64,000 nt of DNA. It comes from a virus. The stretch covers positions 1-64,000 of the IMG/VR virus record IMGVR_UViG_3300020202_000074; one strand, 5' to 3'. Below are positions 14,168 through 22,349 of this stretch, piece after piece. Below the pieces are notes generated by a model that had not been told where the DNA came from, did no database searches, and saw nothing but the letters and a program-made list of their open reading frames with translations. The position numbers and the translations under genes were made by a program. The stretch's first letter is position 1. Each line of letters begins with the position of its first letter.

Positions 14168-14961
14168 ACCAAACAGTGACCAAGGTCATTACGCCCTACA
14201 TCTCGCTCTACGGCCTCTCGTCATCGACGGGCATCGACCCGCCGCCGCCGGAGATTGTCATGGCGATGAGGAAACACCGGATTCGGCGTGTGAAGAACTC
14301 GCAAGAGATACTTCACGCCTGGACGGGACCGGTCATGTTGGATGATGAGGGTGCGGAGTTCCAGCGGATTCATTGCGGCGAGGCCACGCAGGACGACTGG
14401 CAGCACTTCCGCAAGAGGGTGGGCAACATACCGGGTCTGCCGCCGAACCTCGGCATCTACGGGCTGCCGCCGCACGCGAATCCTTATGCCGAGGGCTGGT
14501 GCGATGCCTTCATGCATCAGTTCACGCAGTGGTCAATGCCCGACTGTGCGCTGGGAGAAGATGTTGAGGCCGATATGTACTTCGCGGGTGTTCTATGCAA
14601 GCGACAAGTCGCAAAGCACGGCGCGTCCAAGGTTATGCCGGTGCTGAAACTATGGACGATTGGCGCGACAAACGCATTGAATGCGCTTAGCCAAGACACA
14701 CTCAACTGCTTGGTAGATGGTCTCTACGCCGTTGGCGTGCGGCACCTTCACTTCTGGGAAATCCACGAGGAAGACTACATCCGCCTCTCGATGGACCCAC
14801 CGGAAAGCCACCCCGAGGCCAAGTGGGCCAACGACTACTTCGGCGACACGTACCGTTTGGACCCGTCGCGCATCCTGCCCGACGCCATCAAGTTCACCGT
14901 GCAGCGGTGCGAGATGATTCGCATCGCGTGCGACAAGGCGATGGGGAGGGGGAAGCGATGA
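14164..14961 (+). CDS. Hypothetical protein, 265 aa
   Basis: I do not recognise the family. The pattern of strands and helices (IYGLPPHANPYAEGW, MPVLKLWTIGATNALN, GLYAVGVRHLHFWEIHEEDY) could fit a TIM-barrel-like enzyme, with WEIHEEDY as a possible acidic active-site strand. The codon choice in this gene and the next few (more A/T at third positions) differs from the earlier genes, hinting at a separate origin. Confidence 0.55.
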   Translation: MNQTVTKVITPYISLYGLSSSTGIDPPPPEIVMAMRKHRIRRVKNSQEILHAWTGPVMLDDEGAEFQRIHCGEATQDDWQHFRKRVGNIPGLPPNLGIYGLPPHANPYAEGWCDAFMHQFTQWSMPDCALGEDVEADMYFAGVLCKRQVAKHGASKVMPVLKLWTIGATNALNALSQDTLNCLVDGLYAVGVRHLHFWEIHEEDYIRLSMDPPESHPEAKWANDYFGDTYRLDPSRILPDAIKFTVQRCEMIRIACDKAMGRGKR

Positions 14962-15164
14962 GCGACAAGCATGTTGAAGCCGTCATCGCCAAGCATCGGG
15001 AACGAGCCGCCAAGGGACTGAGCAAGTACGGCGTCACAACTGAACGCACGGACCTTACGCCGCTGGAGTGGATGCAACACGCCCAGGAAGAGGCGCTGGA
15101 CTTCGCGGTGTACCTCGAACGGATGATTGCGAACGAACTTGCGCGGATTGGAGGCGACCGATGA
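14958..15164 (+). CDS. MazG-like small nucleotide hydrolase-type protein
   Basis: The 68-residue sequence has the phage pattern KYG...ER.DL...EWMQHAQEEALDFAVYLER, as in small MazG/DUF5664-like proteins annotated as dATP/dGTP diphosphohydrolase-type domains. The EExxD-like helix (QEEALDFAVYLE) is the expected metal-binding element. It is shorter than full MazG and may be a minimal form. ATGA overlaps join it to both neighbours. Confidence 0.6.
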   Translation: MSDKHVEAVIAKHRERAAKGLSKYGVTTERTDLTPLEWMQHAQEEALDFAVYLERMIANELARIGGDR

Positions 15165-15352
15165 CAAAATGTATTACGTTTGACGACTTGGAGGATCGAG
15201 ACCGTGAGATCGCCGACCTCGCGCGGCGGCTGAGGACGGTAGAACTTGAATGTTCGGTTTGCCACCGCAAAATCGACTTATCAAAGGACCTCATCAAGTG
15301 CGCGCCCTGCGGAATGGGTACATCAGTAGCTGCGAGGGAGCAGAACCCATGA
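15161..15352 (+). CDS. Zinc-ribbon protein, 63 aa
   Basis: A helical N-terminus (DLEDRDREIADLARRLRTVE) is followed by CSVCHRKIDLSKDLIKCAPC, a CxxC...CxxC zinc knuckle. It overlaps both neighbours by ATGA. A DNA- or protein-binding regulator is likely, but the partner is unknown. Confidence 0.6.
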   Translation: MTKCITFDDLEDRDREIADLARRLRTVELECSVCHRKIDLSKDLIKCAPCGMGTSVAAREQNP

Positions 15353-15531
15353 GCAAGATCAAGAAGTGGACATCAGCCGAACACCGCATCCTAATGTCTC
15401 TCATAGCGAGTGGCGTATCGGCTAGGGAGGCCAGCCGGCAGATGGAGCGATCGTGGGACTCCGTTCGACAGTTTGCATCTCGGCATGGCATCTCGTTGAA
15501 GCATCGCAAGGGCCGAAAGACCACCACATAA
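15349..15531 (+). CDS. Small helix-turn-helix (Myb/SANT-like) protein
   Basis: The 60-residue protein has WTSAEHRILMSLIASG, then VSAREASRQMERSWDSVRQFA, the Trp-spaced helix-turn-helix of Myb/SANT and GcrA-like regulators, and ends in a basic tail. It probably binds DNA. It is the last of four overlapping small genes. Confidence 0.65.
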   Translation: MSKIKKWTSAEHRILMSLIASGVSAREASRQMERSWDSVRQFASRHGISLKHRKGRKTTT

Positions 15532-15546
15532 GGGAGCTGTTCCACG

Positions 15547-16368
15547 ATGAACCTGCTTACCAGCACCGCATTGCCCGAGGGGTCGTTCCACTGGCCCCGC
15601 GCATACCAGGGGCCCTCGGTTCGGACTCTCTTCGACGAGCCCGCCGGGTGGGAGGGCACGTTGATCACTCCCTTCCACGCCTACGACCAGATCAAAGCGG
15701 CCCGCACCGTTTATCCCAAAGCGCAGCTCGGCGTCCTCGGCTGGCCACAGTTCAAGCCGGTTCACCAGGCCGACGACCTCCTCGCAGAGACGGCGGAGGC
15801 CTCCCGCATCAAGAGCGTCGTGAGCCTCGTTGACATGGTGTGCCCGGACTGCCGGTTGCCCGCCGCCGGCCACTTCGACACGTGGATGGGGCCCCAGATC
15901 GACACCGCCCGACGTCTTGCTAAGGGGAAGCCCGTCATCCCTATCGTCAGCCACCGGCGACGTTGCCCTGGCCCTCAGCACTACCAAGAGATCGGCCTCA
16001 CAACGATCACCTTGCTGGTGCAGTTCCTGGAATCCATGCGAATCGACACCGTCATCCTCGTTACTGATGAAGTACCATGGATGATGGAACAATCGTTCAT
16101 GGACCCCTCAGCAGGTGGCACCATCGACGAACAGGCAGCCTTCCTCATTCGGCAGGCACAGAAGGCGTACCCTTGCCTCGTACACGTTGACGAGATCGAG
16201 TCGTACCACCTCAACGAGGTGATGATGGCCGCCACCGCATTCCAGGGGGCAATCAACCTGTTGCCTCCCAGACGACAACGAAGAAATAGAGCGGTGACTG
16301 CTTCGGTTGATCCGCCTCCTCCTGCGTCGGCGGATCTCCCTCCGCACCCCACCACCGAAGCAATCTAA
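15547..16368 (+). CDS. Hypothetical enzyme-like protein, 273 aa
   Basis: I cannot name the family. Alternating strands and helices (AQLGVLGWPQF, IKSVVSLVDMVCPDC, KPVIPIVSHRRR, TVILVTDEVPWMM, YPCLVHVDEIES) suggest an alpha/beta barrel or glycosidase-like fold. From about residue 245 the frame runs through the stem-loop cassette at 16300, giving a Pro-rich tail (DPPPPASADLPPHPTTEAI) that looks acquired. Confidence 0.55.
   Translation: MNLLTSTALPEGSFHWPRAYQGPSVRTLFDEPAGWEGTLITPFHAYDQIKAARTVYPKAQLGVLGWPQFKPVHQADDLLAETAEASRIKSVVSLVDMVCPDCRLPAAGHFDTWMGPQIDTARRLAKGKPVIPIVSHRRRCPGPQHYQEIGLTTITLLVQFLESMRIDTVILVTDEVPWMMEQSFMDPSAGGTIDEQAAFLIRQAQKAYPCLVHVDEIESYHLNEVMMAATAFQGAINLLPPRRQRRNRAVTASVDPPPPASADLPPHPTTEAI
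16300..16361 (+). promoter_or_regulatory. Nested stem-loop cassette upstream of gene 16380
   Basis: An outer stem GCTTCGGT (16300-16307) / ACCGAAGC (16354-16361) encloses a perfect inner stem GATCCGCC (16309-16316) / GGCGGATC (16329-16336) with the loop TCCTCCTGCGTC. The word ACCCCACCACC (16346-16356) is part of the outer arm. AAAGGAG and the start at 16380 follow. It overlaps the 3' end of the gene at 15547. Confidence 0.65.
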
Positions 16369-16379
16369 AGGAGCATGAG

Positions 16380-16703
16380 ATGGCCAAGAGACTGAAATCT
16401 AAGAACCCGATGCGTCCCGTACGACGCACTCGGCACTACGCACGAGCGGCTGCCAGGAAGGATCGACACGTAGCCAAGAGCTCGCACGGCCGGTTCCTCA
16501 CCCGCGAGGACCTCCTCAAGGGCAAGGCCACCCGCCCCGCCACCGTGAAGGTGTACAACGGTCCTCGCCCAGTACGGGCTCCGCGTATCACGTGGGAAGG
16601 TCGAAGTCCTCGAATGCTCAAGCCCCTTCGGCCCGAAGACCGACCGACAAGGTCAGAGCGCGTGACGAACAAGGACGTCAGCTTCGACCCGAGCAACGAA
16701 TAA
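16380..16703 (+). CDS. Strongly basic protein, 107 aa
   Basis: Arg and Lys make up about a third of the residues (KRLKSKNPMRPVRRTRHYARAA). There is no clear fold signature. A nucleic-acid-binding or ribosome-associated role would suit the charge. AAAGGAG precedes the ATG directly after a stem-loop cassette. Confidence 0.55.
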   Translation: MAKRLKSKNPMRPVRRTRHYARAAARKDRHVAKSSHGRFLTREDLLKGKATRPATVKVYNGPRPVRAPRITWEGRSPRMLKPLRPEDRPTRSERVTNKDVSFDPSNE

Positions 16704-16863
16704 CACAGTGGCCGACCACCGGAAGTCATGCAGGGGCCCATAACCCCAGCGGCGTCGTTCGATTCGACGGGTCGGCATTCCCCCATCTATGACAGCTGGT
16801 CATTCTCGGCTGGCAGTCTCCAAGGAACCAATGGTTCCTAGAATAAACGACCGACTTGGAGAC
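16704..16863. promoter_or_regulatory. Short intergenic region with a hairpin
   Basis: The only clear structure is AGGAACC (16823-16829) pairing with GGTTCCT (16833-16839) around AAT, some 25 bases before the next start. No terminator T run or gene is seen. Confidence 0.4.
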
Positions 16864-17346
16864 ATGCACACCATGAACCTTTCCTGGGACGTATCCGGCA
16901 TCCCAAACCACCGCACCAAGTGCTTCTACAGGGCGAAGCCTGGTGAGCTAGACAACGTGCAGACCGCTGGCGAATCCATTCCGTTGGAGGATGGCCACGG
17001 TCGACACCTGATGAAGCTTCGACCGAAGGTCGCCGCCCTCATATGGGCTAGCGCCCAGGTCGGCCTCTCGCACGTCAGTTTCGAGAACATCGAGGAGTGG
17101 CTCTATCGGCTCGACGCCTTGTTCGACGCGGGCAACGCCTTCATGTTTATGAATACCCCCGAGGGACGGGTGCCCGTCCGGCTCAATCGAAGGGACCTAG
17201 AGCTGTATGTCGGCCTACGAACCTCCGCCAAACCCATCCCCCATCAGCTCTTCGACTCCATCATCCGAGGCCTCCGGATGGCACGACAGGCTGACGCCCT
17301 TCTCGACCTCACCAGCCACAGCGACGACGACGGCCTGGACGTTTAG
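16864..17346 (+). CDS. Hypothetical protein, 160 aa
   Basis: The ATG at 16864 follows TTGGAG; an ATG at 16873 or an upstream one at 16789 is possible. The middle is globular (HLMKLRPKVAALIWASAQVGL, FENIEEWLYRLDALFDAG). The family is unknown. The next gene may begin inside it in another frame. Confidence 0.55.
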   Translation: MHTMNLSWDVSGIPNHRTKCFYRAKPGELDNVQTAGESIPLEDGHGRHLMKLRPKVAALIWASAQVGLSHVSFENIEEWLYRLDALFDAGNAFMFMNTPEGRVPVRLNRRDLELYVGLRTSAKPIPHQLFDSIIRGLRMARQADALLDLTSHSDDDGLDV

Positions 17347-17494
17347 CACCTTCGACCCCGGCCACGAAGATGGCGACCGAGCCAACTACCACGTCGGCTG
17401 TGCAGAGTTCGCCCAACGATTCGCCCGAAAGATAGCAGGCGCGTGGTACTCGATGTACTACGTCGGTCCCGAAGCCCCTCGTAAGGAGGCCACG

Positions 17495-18727
17495 ATGTTT
17501 GCCGCAGTGATGCACAACGACGGCGACGCCTACACCATCGTCGTCGGCCAGAAGGAAGTCTTCGAGGTCAGCGACACCGCGACCGCCATCGGCGAGTCCT
17601 GGGAGGAGCTCTGGGGCCAGCTCCAACAGCTCCACTCCTGCCCCTACGAGGGCTGCACCTACTTGCTGCATACAACCTCCGCTGGTCGATACGGGCAACA
17701 CAACTCGTATGCAGGCGCTCAGCATTCGGGATTTTACACCGCGTCTCGAAGCGACAAGCATGTGATGATCTCCGACGCCCCAATCTACGTGGGGCAGGAC
17801 TGGACAACGCTGTGCCGCCTTGTCGACCGGCTCAAGGTCGTCTACACCACACACCAGTTTACCCAAAACGACCCCGGCGGGTACTACCAGCACCTCCAGA
17901 AGCGATATCCCGGCGGTTTCTACAGCTACGCCTTCGACCCCAAGTTCGCCGTGAAGCGGAGCAACCGCCAGAAGTCCGCGAAGGTGCGGCGCCTCGCCGA
18001 CCTCAAGGCCAAGGGCCTCCTGGTGCCCGACCTCGACAAACCCCTACAAGGGATAGACGCGCGACTTGCCCAAGTTGGAGGTGGATACCCCCTCTCTTTG
18101 GCAGATTGTGCACGAGGCAACAATCAGCGTCATATCGAGAATGGGTATCTAATCCGCCTTGTGCAGAGCCCATACCTACACCATCGGGTTGGGCATCAAC
18201 GGTGCTATCACCAGTGGGCGGATTTCCTGACAAACCTCGGAGAGTGGATCCCCACCTACGCGAAGAGGAATACCTTGCGTCATCCTCTCGTCGAGGCCTA
18301 TTATCGGGAGCTACGACGGTTCAAGCGGATCACGCCCCACCGAAATCAGATCGACCCCTCCTACGTCCCGACACGTACGAAACCCATTTCACCGAAGGAC
18401 CCCCTCAAGGACCCCCTCAAGGAAACCCTACATGGACGAAGCACACAACGTAATCAGCCCGGCGTCGAAGAATGCGATCACCAGCGCGACGAAGCCGGTG
18501 AACATGAACATCAGCGCGGACTTGGGCATCGACAAGCAGGACATGGTGGCGATCCTCAGCGCGAAGGCGGAACGCCAACTGCGGGAGCAGATCCAAGCCG
18601 CGACGAGAACCCTGAAGGAGAAGCAGGCCCAGCTCGATCTGACGATCGGGAAGATCAACAATGCGGTAGCGGCCTTTGCCACGCCGTACCTCAACAAGCT
18701 CAAGGAACTCCAGAAGGCAGTCATTGA
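17495..18727 (+). CDS. Hypothetical protein, 410 aa
   Basis: The start is the ATG behind a perfect AAGGAGG; the frame is open and protein-like for another 50 residues upstream with no obvious start. A central Tyr-rich domain (SAGRYGQHNSYAG, DPGGYYQHLQKRYPGGFYSY) is followed by a helical domain. A KDPLKDPL repeat sits at 18397-18420. The last 98 residues overlap the next gene in another frame and read like shadow sequence. No family is recognised. Confidence 0.5.
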   Translation: MFAAVMHNDGDAYTIVVGQKEVFEVSDTATAIGESWEELWGQLQQLHSCPYEGCTYLLHTTSAGRYGQHNSYAGAQHSGFYTASRSDKHVMISDAPIYVGQDWTTLCRLVDRLKVVYTTHQFTQNDPGGYYQHLQKRYPGGFYSYAFDPKFAVKRSNRQKSAKVRRLADLKAKGLLVPDLDKPLQGIDARLAQVGGGYPLSLADCARGNNQRHIENGYLIRLVQSPYLHHRVGHQRCYHQWADFLTNLGEWIPTYAKRNTLRHPLVEAYYRELRRFKRITPHRNQIDPSYVPTRTKPISPKDPLKDPLKETLHGRSTQRNQPGVEECDHQRDEAGEHEHQRGLGHRQAGHGGDPQREGGTPTAGADPSRDENPEGEAGPARSDDREDQQCGSGLCHAVPQQAQGTPEGSH

Positions 18728-19130
18728 GTTCGGCTTCTCCGTCAAGGACGTCGGCGCGGAATCGGAGCTCGTCGAGACCGACAAGAAGACCACCATCCAC
18801 ACCAACGCGTGGATGAAGTTCTTCGACTCCACCACACAACGGGGCTACGGATACAACAGCGAGCAGACCCTTTCCAAGGGCTTCAGCGACACGCCGTCGA
18901 CGGAAGTCGTGGCGCTAATCACGGAGCGGAGCGGCTACTCCAAGGAAGTCGAGGGCATCCAGAAGGAGATCATCGGCTTCCGTCAGCAGCTCGCCAACCT
19001 CCCCAGCCTGGAACGGCAGGCCCGTGCCCAACTGGCGATCAGCGTCCTCCAGCAGTCCGACGAGGGCAAGAACATCCTCAGCGGGTTGGAGGGCTTCGAC
19101 GTCAAGGGCACCCTCGCACTGCCCCAGTAA
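18432..19130 (+). CDS. Coiled-coil protein, 232 aa
   Basis: Two long helical, heptad-like stretches are visible: residues 45-85 (ERQLREQIQAATRTLKEKQA) and 165-205 (SKEVEGIQKEIIGFRQQLAN). Between them is a short globular part. CAAGGAA precedes the ATG. It may be structural or an accessory factor; no family is recognised. Confidence 0.6.
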   Translation: MDEAHNVISPASKNAITSATKPVNMNISADLGIDKQDMVAILSAKAERQLREQIQAATRTLKEKQAQLDLTIGKINNAVAAFATPYLNKLKELQKAVIEFGFSVKDVGAESELVETDKKTTIHTNAWMKFFDSTTQRGYGYNSEQTLSKGFSDTPSTEVVALITERSGYSKEVEGIQKEIIGFRQQLANLPSLERQARAQLAISVLQQSDEGKNILSGLEGFDVKGTLALPQ

Positions 19131-19188
19131 GACCCTGCGTACCAGCGCATCTGTTGGGGCCATCATCGCTTGCCAATGGCTCCAATCC

Positions 19189-19246
19189 CGGCTACCTCCT
19201 TGGAAGTGGGGGTAGCCGCTTCGTTCTTCGTTCATTCCCCACCACC
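19189..19246 (+). promoter_or_regulatory. Stem-loop cassette upstream of gene 19276
   Basis: CGGCTACC (19189-19196) pairs with GGTAGCCG (19211-19218) around a 14-base loop. After a short CTTCGTT repeat the exact word TCCCCACCACC lies at 19236-19246. AAGGAG and the ATG at 19276 follow. Confidence 0.65.
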
Positions 19247-19275
19247 ATACTTGTTCGTCTGATAAGGAGCTCTCC

Positions 19276-19521
19276 ATGCCACGTGGCAAATCTGGCTTTC
19301 GCATCGTCCCTGTCTCGAAGATCACCGGCCACAGCGGCGGCCTCATCGTCGACGCCCTCAACGCCCTGAAGTCACTCCCCGTGAATAAGGGCGTGATCGT
19401 CAATGCACCCTCGACGCAATCCAACAAGGTCAAGGCGTGGCAGAACGCCAAGAAGATGGGCATGGTCGTCACCGTCACCCCGACCAGCGCCCGTACCATG
19501 GGCATCTACCACCGCACCTAA
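19276..19521 (+). CDS. Hypothetical protein, 81 aa
   Basis: AAGGAG lies 8 bases before the ATG. The protein has a compact helix-strand pattern (LIVDALNALKSLPVNKGVIV, NKVKAWQNAKKMGMVVTVTP). This resembles small phage proteins of unknown function with a two-layer alpha/beta fold. It sits behind a stem-loop cassette. Confidence 0.6.
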   Translation: MPRGKSGFRIVPVSKITGHSGGLIVDALNALKSLPVNKGVIVNAPSTQSNKVKAWQNAKKMGMVVTVTPTSARTMGIYHRT

Positions 19522-19530
19522 GGAGCCGCC

Positions 19531-19794
19531 ATGTTGCTCAGCGCGGCCATCGACAAGGTGCGGCAGGCCGCCCACCAATCGGGGTACGTCACCTACCGGC
19601 GGGGCAGTGCTACAGGGTCGGTGTACATCAACTGCTGGCTGAGCGACCGCCTGATCCACACCGTCCGATTGGCGACGCACTCCGCTCGATACGGGCAATG
19701 CACGATCTCCGTGGATCCTCGCTTCGAGGAGACGGTGGAAGCCGCAATAAAGGAGCTTCGGGATGCAGCTGCCGCAGCTGTTGAGCCACGCTGA
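19531..19794 (+). CDS. Hypothetical protein, 87 aa
   Basis: AAGGAG lies 6 bases upstream of the ATG. The middle has three likely strands (YVTYRRGSATGSVYINCWLS, LIHTVRLATHS, CTISVDP), followed by an Ala-rich helix. It overlaps the uracil-DNA glycosylase start by 32 bases, so the two are probably translated together. Confidence 0.6.
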   Translation: MLLSAAIDKVRQAAHQSGYVTYRRGSATGSVYINCWLSDRLIHTVRLATHSARYGQCTISVDPRFEETVEAAIKELRDAAAAAVEPR

Positions 19795-20485
19795 GTGCGT
19801 CAAGTGTCCTCTACATAACCAGGGCGTTGGGATTCCAATGGTGGTGGGGATGAAAACGATCGCGCTGCCGACGTCGCTGCCACCTGGGCCAGACGTCCCG
19901 GCGCTGTTGGTACTCGGCCAGAACCCTGGACTCCAGGAGGACCGCAAGGGCGAGCCCTTCATCGGCCCCTCGGGGCAGGTCCTCCGAGGACCCTATCTCC
20001 AAGGCGTAAAGCTCCACGAGCGGATGTCCATCTACCTGGGCAACGGGGTCCGCTGCTTCACCGTGGGCAACGAGACGCCGAAGGCCAAGCACTACAAAGC
20101 GTGCTTTGGCTATAGCCTGGAGGACCTCGATGCCATCCTCACGGTGCACACGAACGCCAAGGTCGGCGTCCTCCTCACGGGGGCGCCCGTCGCGACGGCC
20201 TTCTACAAGCACGCGCTGGGGTTCAAGACTATGAACCTCGCCAAGGCCTTCTCCCTCAACAGCAAGCCGCAGCTCTACAAGGGACGCGAGATCGGCGTCT
20301 TCGCCGTGTACCACCCTGCCTTCTGCCTCCGCAAGAAGGAGGTCATCACCACCGTCCACGACCATATGGCCCTCGTGAGGTCCTGGTACGACGGCACGAT
20401 GCCCATCCCCACCTCCCCGGAGGTTGTCGAACCCTTCATGGCACCTCCGGTGCCTATGGCCCCCCTCGCCACCCTTGGGGGTTGA
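19763..20485 (+). CDS. Uracil-DNA glycosylase, family 4-like
   Basis: The 240-residue protein has the family 4/5 pattern. An N-terminal CxxC (Cys12, Cys15) and two later Cys (in VRCFT and KACFG) would bind a 4Fe-4S cluster. Motif 1 is LVLGQNPGLQEDRKGEPFIG and motif 2 is VYHPAFCLRKKE. These enzymes remove uracil from DNA and leave an abasic site. In a phage this could protect against uracil incorporation. The GQNPG form of motif 1 differs from the usual GEAPG. A copy of the GGTGGTGGGGA word lies in the coding region at 19840. Confidence 0.85.
   Translation: MQLPQLLSHAECVKCPLHNQGVGIPMVVGMKTIALPTSLPPGPDVPALLVLGQNPGLQEDRKGEPFIGPSGQVLRGPYLQGVKLHERMSIYLGNGVRCFTVGNETPKAKHYKACFGYSLEDLDAILTVHTNAKVGVLLTGAPVATAFYKHALGFKTMNLAKAFSLNSKPQLYKGREIGVFAVYHPAFCLRKKEVITTVHDHMALVRSWYDGTMPIPTSPEVVEPFMAPPVPMAPLATLGG
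19840..19850 (-). repeat. TCCCCACCACC word
   Basis: An exact copy within the glycosylase gene, encoding PMVVGM. Confidence 0.8.
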
Positions 20486-21320
20486 CCCTGGCGGCCTCGG
20501 CAAGCATGTCAGGCCACACCGTGAAGTGGTACTTGTAGCCCTTATAGCGGCCGAAGCAGTTCATGCCCCGAGCCCGCTCCATTTCGACGGCGGTCTTCAC
20601 GATGTTGTCGAACTTCTGGAACTGCGGCACTGGCACTTTGTCGTAGTGGCACAGCGCCTCCAGGTACTGCCGCCACCACACCTCGTCCACCTCCGGCTTC
20701 GGGTGCCTCGTAGGGTAGGTGAACCGGTCCGGAAAGGGGTGGTACGGCTGGGTCCGCATGTTCGTGTAGTGGTTGAGCTTGGCGTCCCAGACGCTCATCT
20801 CCTTGCCGTCGAGGACATCCCACTCCACAGGGAAATCCGACCAGCCACCCGACGCCTTGATTCGCTGCTGGTAGTCGCCCATGGTCCAGCCACTGGGCCG
20901 CATGTCCGCGATCTTGGGCCACCTGTCCGACCGCCAGAAGGGGTGCTCGCAATCGAAGACGATGACACCCATCCGAATCGCGCACGGCTTCCCGTCCAGC
21001 GGGGTGTCATGGAGCTCCGCAACGTCGCCGTGTACCGTCTGGTCGGCATCCATGTAGATCGCCCGTCCAACGAACCCCGCAGCTTCCGGAATCGTCCATC
21101 GAAAAACCGTGAAGTTCGTCGCATGCCCGCCGGCGTAGGGCCGCATATGATCGCGGTTCCGGTTCCACGCACCGCCCCAGTGCCCATATCGGGACTCGTT
21201 GGGTTCCATCACGGTCACCTCGACGGGGCGGCTCGCGTACTTCCGGATCCCGTAGTCCATGATGAACTCCCCTCGTCCCCCGCGCTCGTCCGACCCGATG
21301 AACACTCGCACCATTTCCAT
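20454..21320 (-). CDS. Glycosyltransferase, GT8/GT-A-like
   Basis: The 288-residue protein begins VRVFIGSDER and has a DxD motif in IYMDADQTVHGD near residue 96, followed by HNxW-like WRSDRWPKIADM, as in GT-A fold transferases of the glycogenin/GT8 or capsular type. It would transfer a sugar from a nucleotide donor. It is the only - strand gene of the left arm and overlaps the end of the glycosylase by 32 bases. The ATG at 21320 is chosen because GGAG precedes it; an upstream start is open. Confidence 0.7.
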   Translation of the reverse strand: MEMVRVFIGSDERGGRGEFIMDYGIRKYASRPVEVTVMEPNESRYGHWGGAWNRNRDHMRPYAGGHATNFTVFRWTIPEAAGFVGRAIYMDADQTVHGDVAELHDTPLDGKPCAIRMGVIVFDCEHPFWRSDRWPKIADMRPSGWTMGDYQQRIKASGGWSDFPVEWDVLDGKEMSVWDAKLNHYTNMRTQPYHPFPDRFTYPTRHPKPEVDEVWWRQYLEALCHYDKVPVPQFQKFDNIVKTAVEMERARGMNCFGRYKGYKYHFTVWPDMLAEAARVNPQGWRGGP

Positions 21321-21341
21321 GCCTAATCTCCAAGGAGCACC

Positions 21342-21557
21342 ATGACCGACGATCAAGAATACCGCTTCCTCAGCCTCGGGTCGGGTCTCGTTACTCTATG
21401 CTTCATCGTCCTTGTCGCCGGCCTGGTGAAGAGCTGTGAGTATTGCGAGACTTCCTACCGAGAGAACGCTCGGATCGAAGCTGATCTTGTGCAAAAGGGG
21501 TTCGTCAAGACCTATCACTATGGAGGCACCGTTTCGTGGGTGCCACAGGACAAATGA
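21342..21557 (+). CDS. Small membrane protein, 71 aa
   Basis: One transmembrane helix (about residues 12-30) is followed by VKSCEYCETSYRENARIEAD, then KGFVKTYHYGGTVSWVPQ. The tail matches that of the small protein at 22123 in layout: VK-x-C-E, an acidic helix, KG and a final WV. The two flank a methyltransferase-like gene. AAGGAG precedes the ATG. Confidence 0.65.
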   Translation: MTDDQEYRFLSLGSGLVTLCFIVLVAGLVKSCEYCETSYRENARIEADLVQKGFVKTYHYGGTVSWVPQDK

Positions 21558-22123
21558 CCATGCTGACTTCCGACCAGATCATAGCCGGGCACGTGATGGA
21601 GCTCCGCTACCTGCGGCTCTGCAACACGCCCTCGAACATCAACGAGCACTTGCCCCTTCTGCGGCAGCTTGCTATGGGTAGCTACCACGTCGTCGAGTTC
21701 GGCACCGCTGGAGGGCGAAGCCTCACTGCGATCCTGTTGGGGGAACCGGTCCTGCTTGAAACCTACGACATCGTCAAGAATCCCGCCATTGACGATCTCT
21801 TGGCGCTGAACACGAAACGGTTGGGAGAGTGCTACGAGGGTCAACATAGAGCCATCATCGCCTCGACCCTAGAGATTGAGCCGGTATCATGCGACTTGCT
21901 GTTCATCGACGACGAGCACACCTACGACCAGGTCTCGAAGGAGCTGGCTCGACACGCCAAGGGCGTTCGGAAGACTATCTGCTTTCACGACACCGTCTCG
22001 TACCCCGAGGTGAACGTGGCTATTGATGACTTCCTCAAGACGGAAGAGGGGCTCAACTGGACTGGCGTATTCCACGCCCTTGAAAACAACGGCTTCCGCA
22101 TCATCGCACGAAAGGACTCCTAA
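21554..22123 (+). CDS. Class I methyltransferase-like protein
   Basis: The 189-residue protein has a Rossmann core like Methyltransf_24/cephalosporin hydroxylase-type proteins: HVVEFGTAGGRSLTAIL (motif I), an acidic strand end LLETYDIV, and DLLFIDDEHTYDQVSKEL, then ICFHDTVSYPEVN. SAM-dependent methyl transfer is the family role, and phage and polysaccharide clusters often carry such enzymes. It starts in an ATGA overlap. The substrate is unknown; a nearby glycosyltransferase hints at glycan work. Confidence 0.7.
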   Translation: MTMLTSDQIIAGHVMELRYLRLCNTPSNINEHLPLLRQLAMGSYHVVEFGTAGGRSLTAILLGEPVLLETYDIVKNPAIDDLLALNTKRLGECYEGQHRAIIASTLEIEPVSCDLLFIDDEHTYDQVSKELARHAKGVRKTICFHDTVSYPEVNVAIDDFLKTEEGLNWTGVFHALENNGFRIIARKDS

Positions 22124-22326
22124 TGGACATCGAAGATCGTCAACAGTTCCGGCTCGCCGCCCTCTTCACTCTTGGAGGGCTGCTGGTCGCCGCCACAATC
22201 ACCATCGGCTGCGTCAAGGGATGCGAGCACTCCTCCGAAGTGGACAAGGCCGCCATCGAGAAGGGCTACATCAAGGGGCCTGGTAACACCTGGGTGATGC
22301 CCTCCTCCCCGGTTAGCAATCGCTAA
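22123..22326 (+). CDS. Small membrane protein, paralogue of 21342
   Basis: A single hydrophobic helix (LAALFTLGGLLVAATITIGC) leads into VKGCEHSSEVDKAAIEKGYI and a GNTWVMPSS end. The shared layout with the gene at 21342 suggests duplication. It overlaps the previous stop (TAATG). Confidence 0.65.
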   Translation: MDIEDRQQFRLAALFTLGGLLVAATITIGCVKGCEHSSEVDKAAIEKGYIKGPGNTWVMPSSPVSNR

Positions 22327-22349
22327 CATAAATCCTCGGTGGAAATCCT

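Noticed and set aside
18030-18240. Possible tRNA in the gene at 17495
   Set aside because: Some tRNA-like words occur but no acceptor stem and T arm could be paired.
20424-21326. ORF of 300 codons on the + strand
   Set aside because: It is antisense to the glycosyltransferase, which has the DxD motif and a ribosome-binding site.
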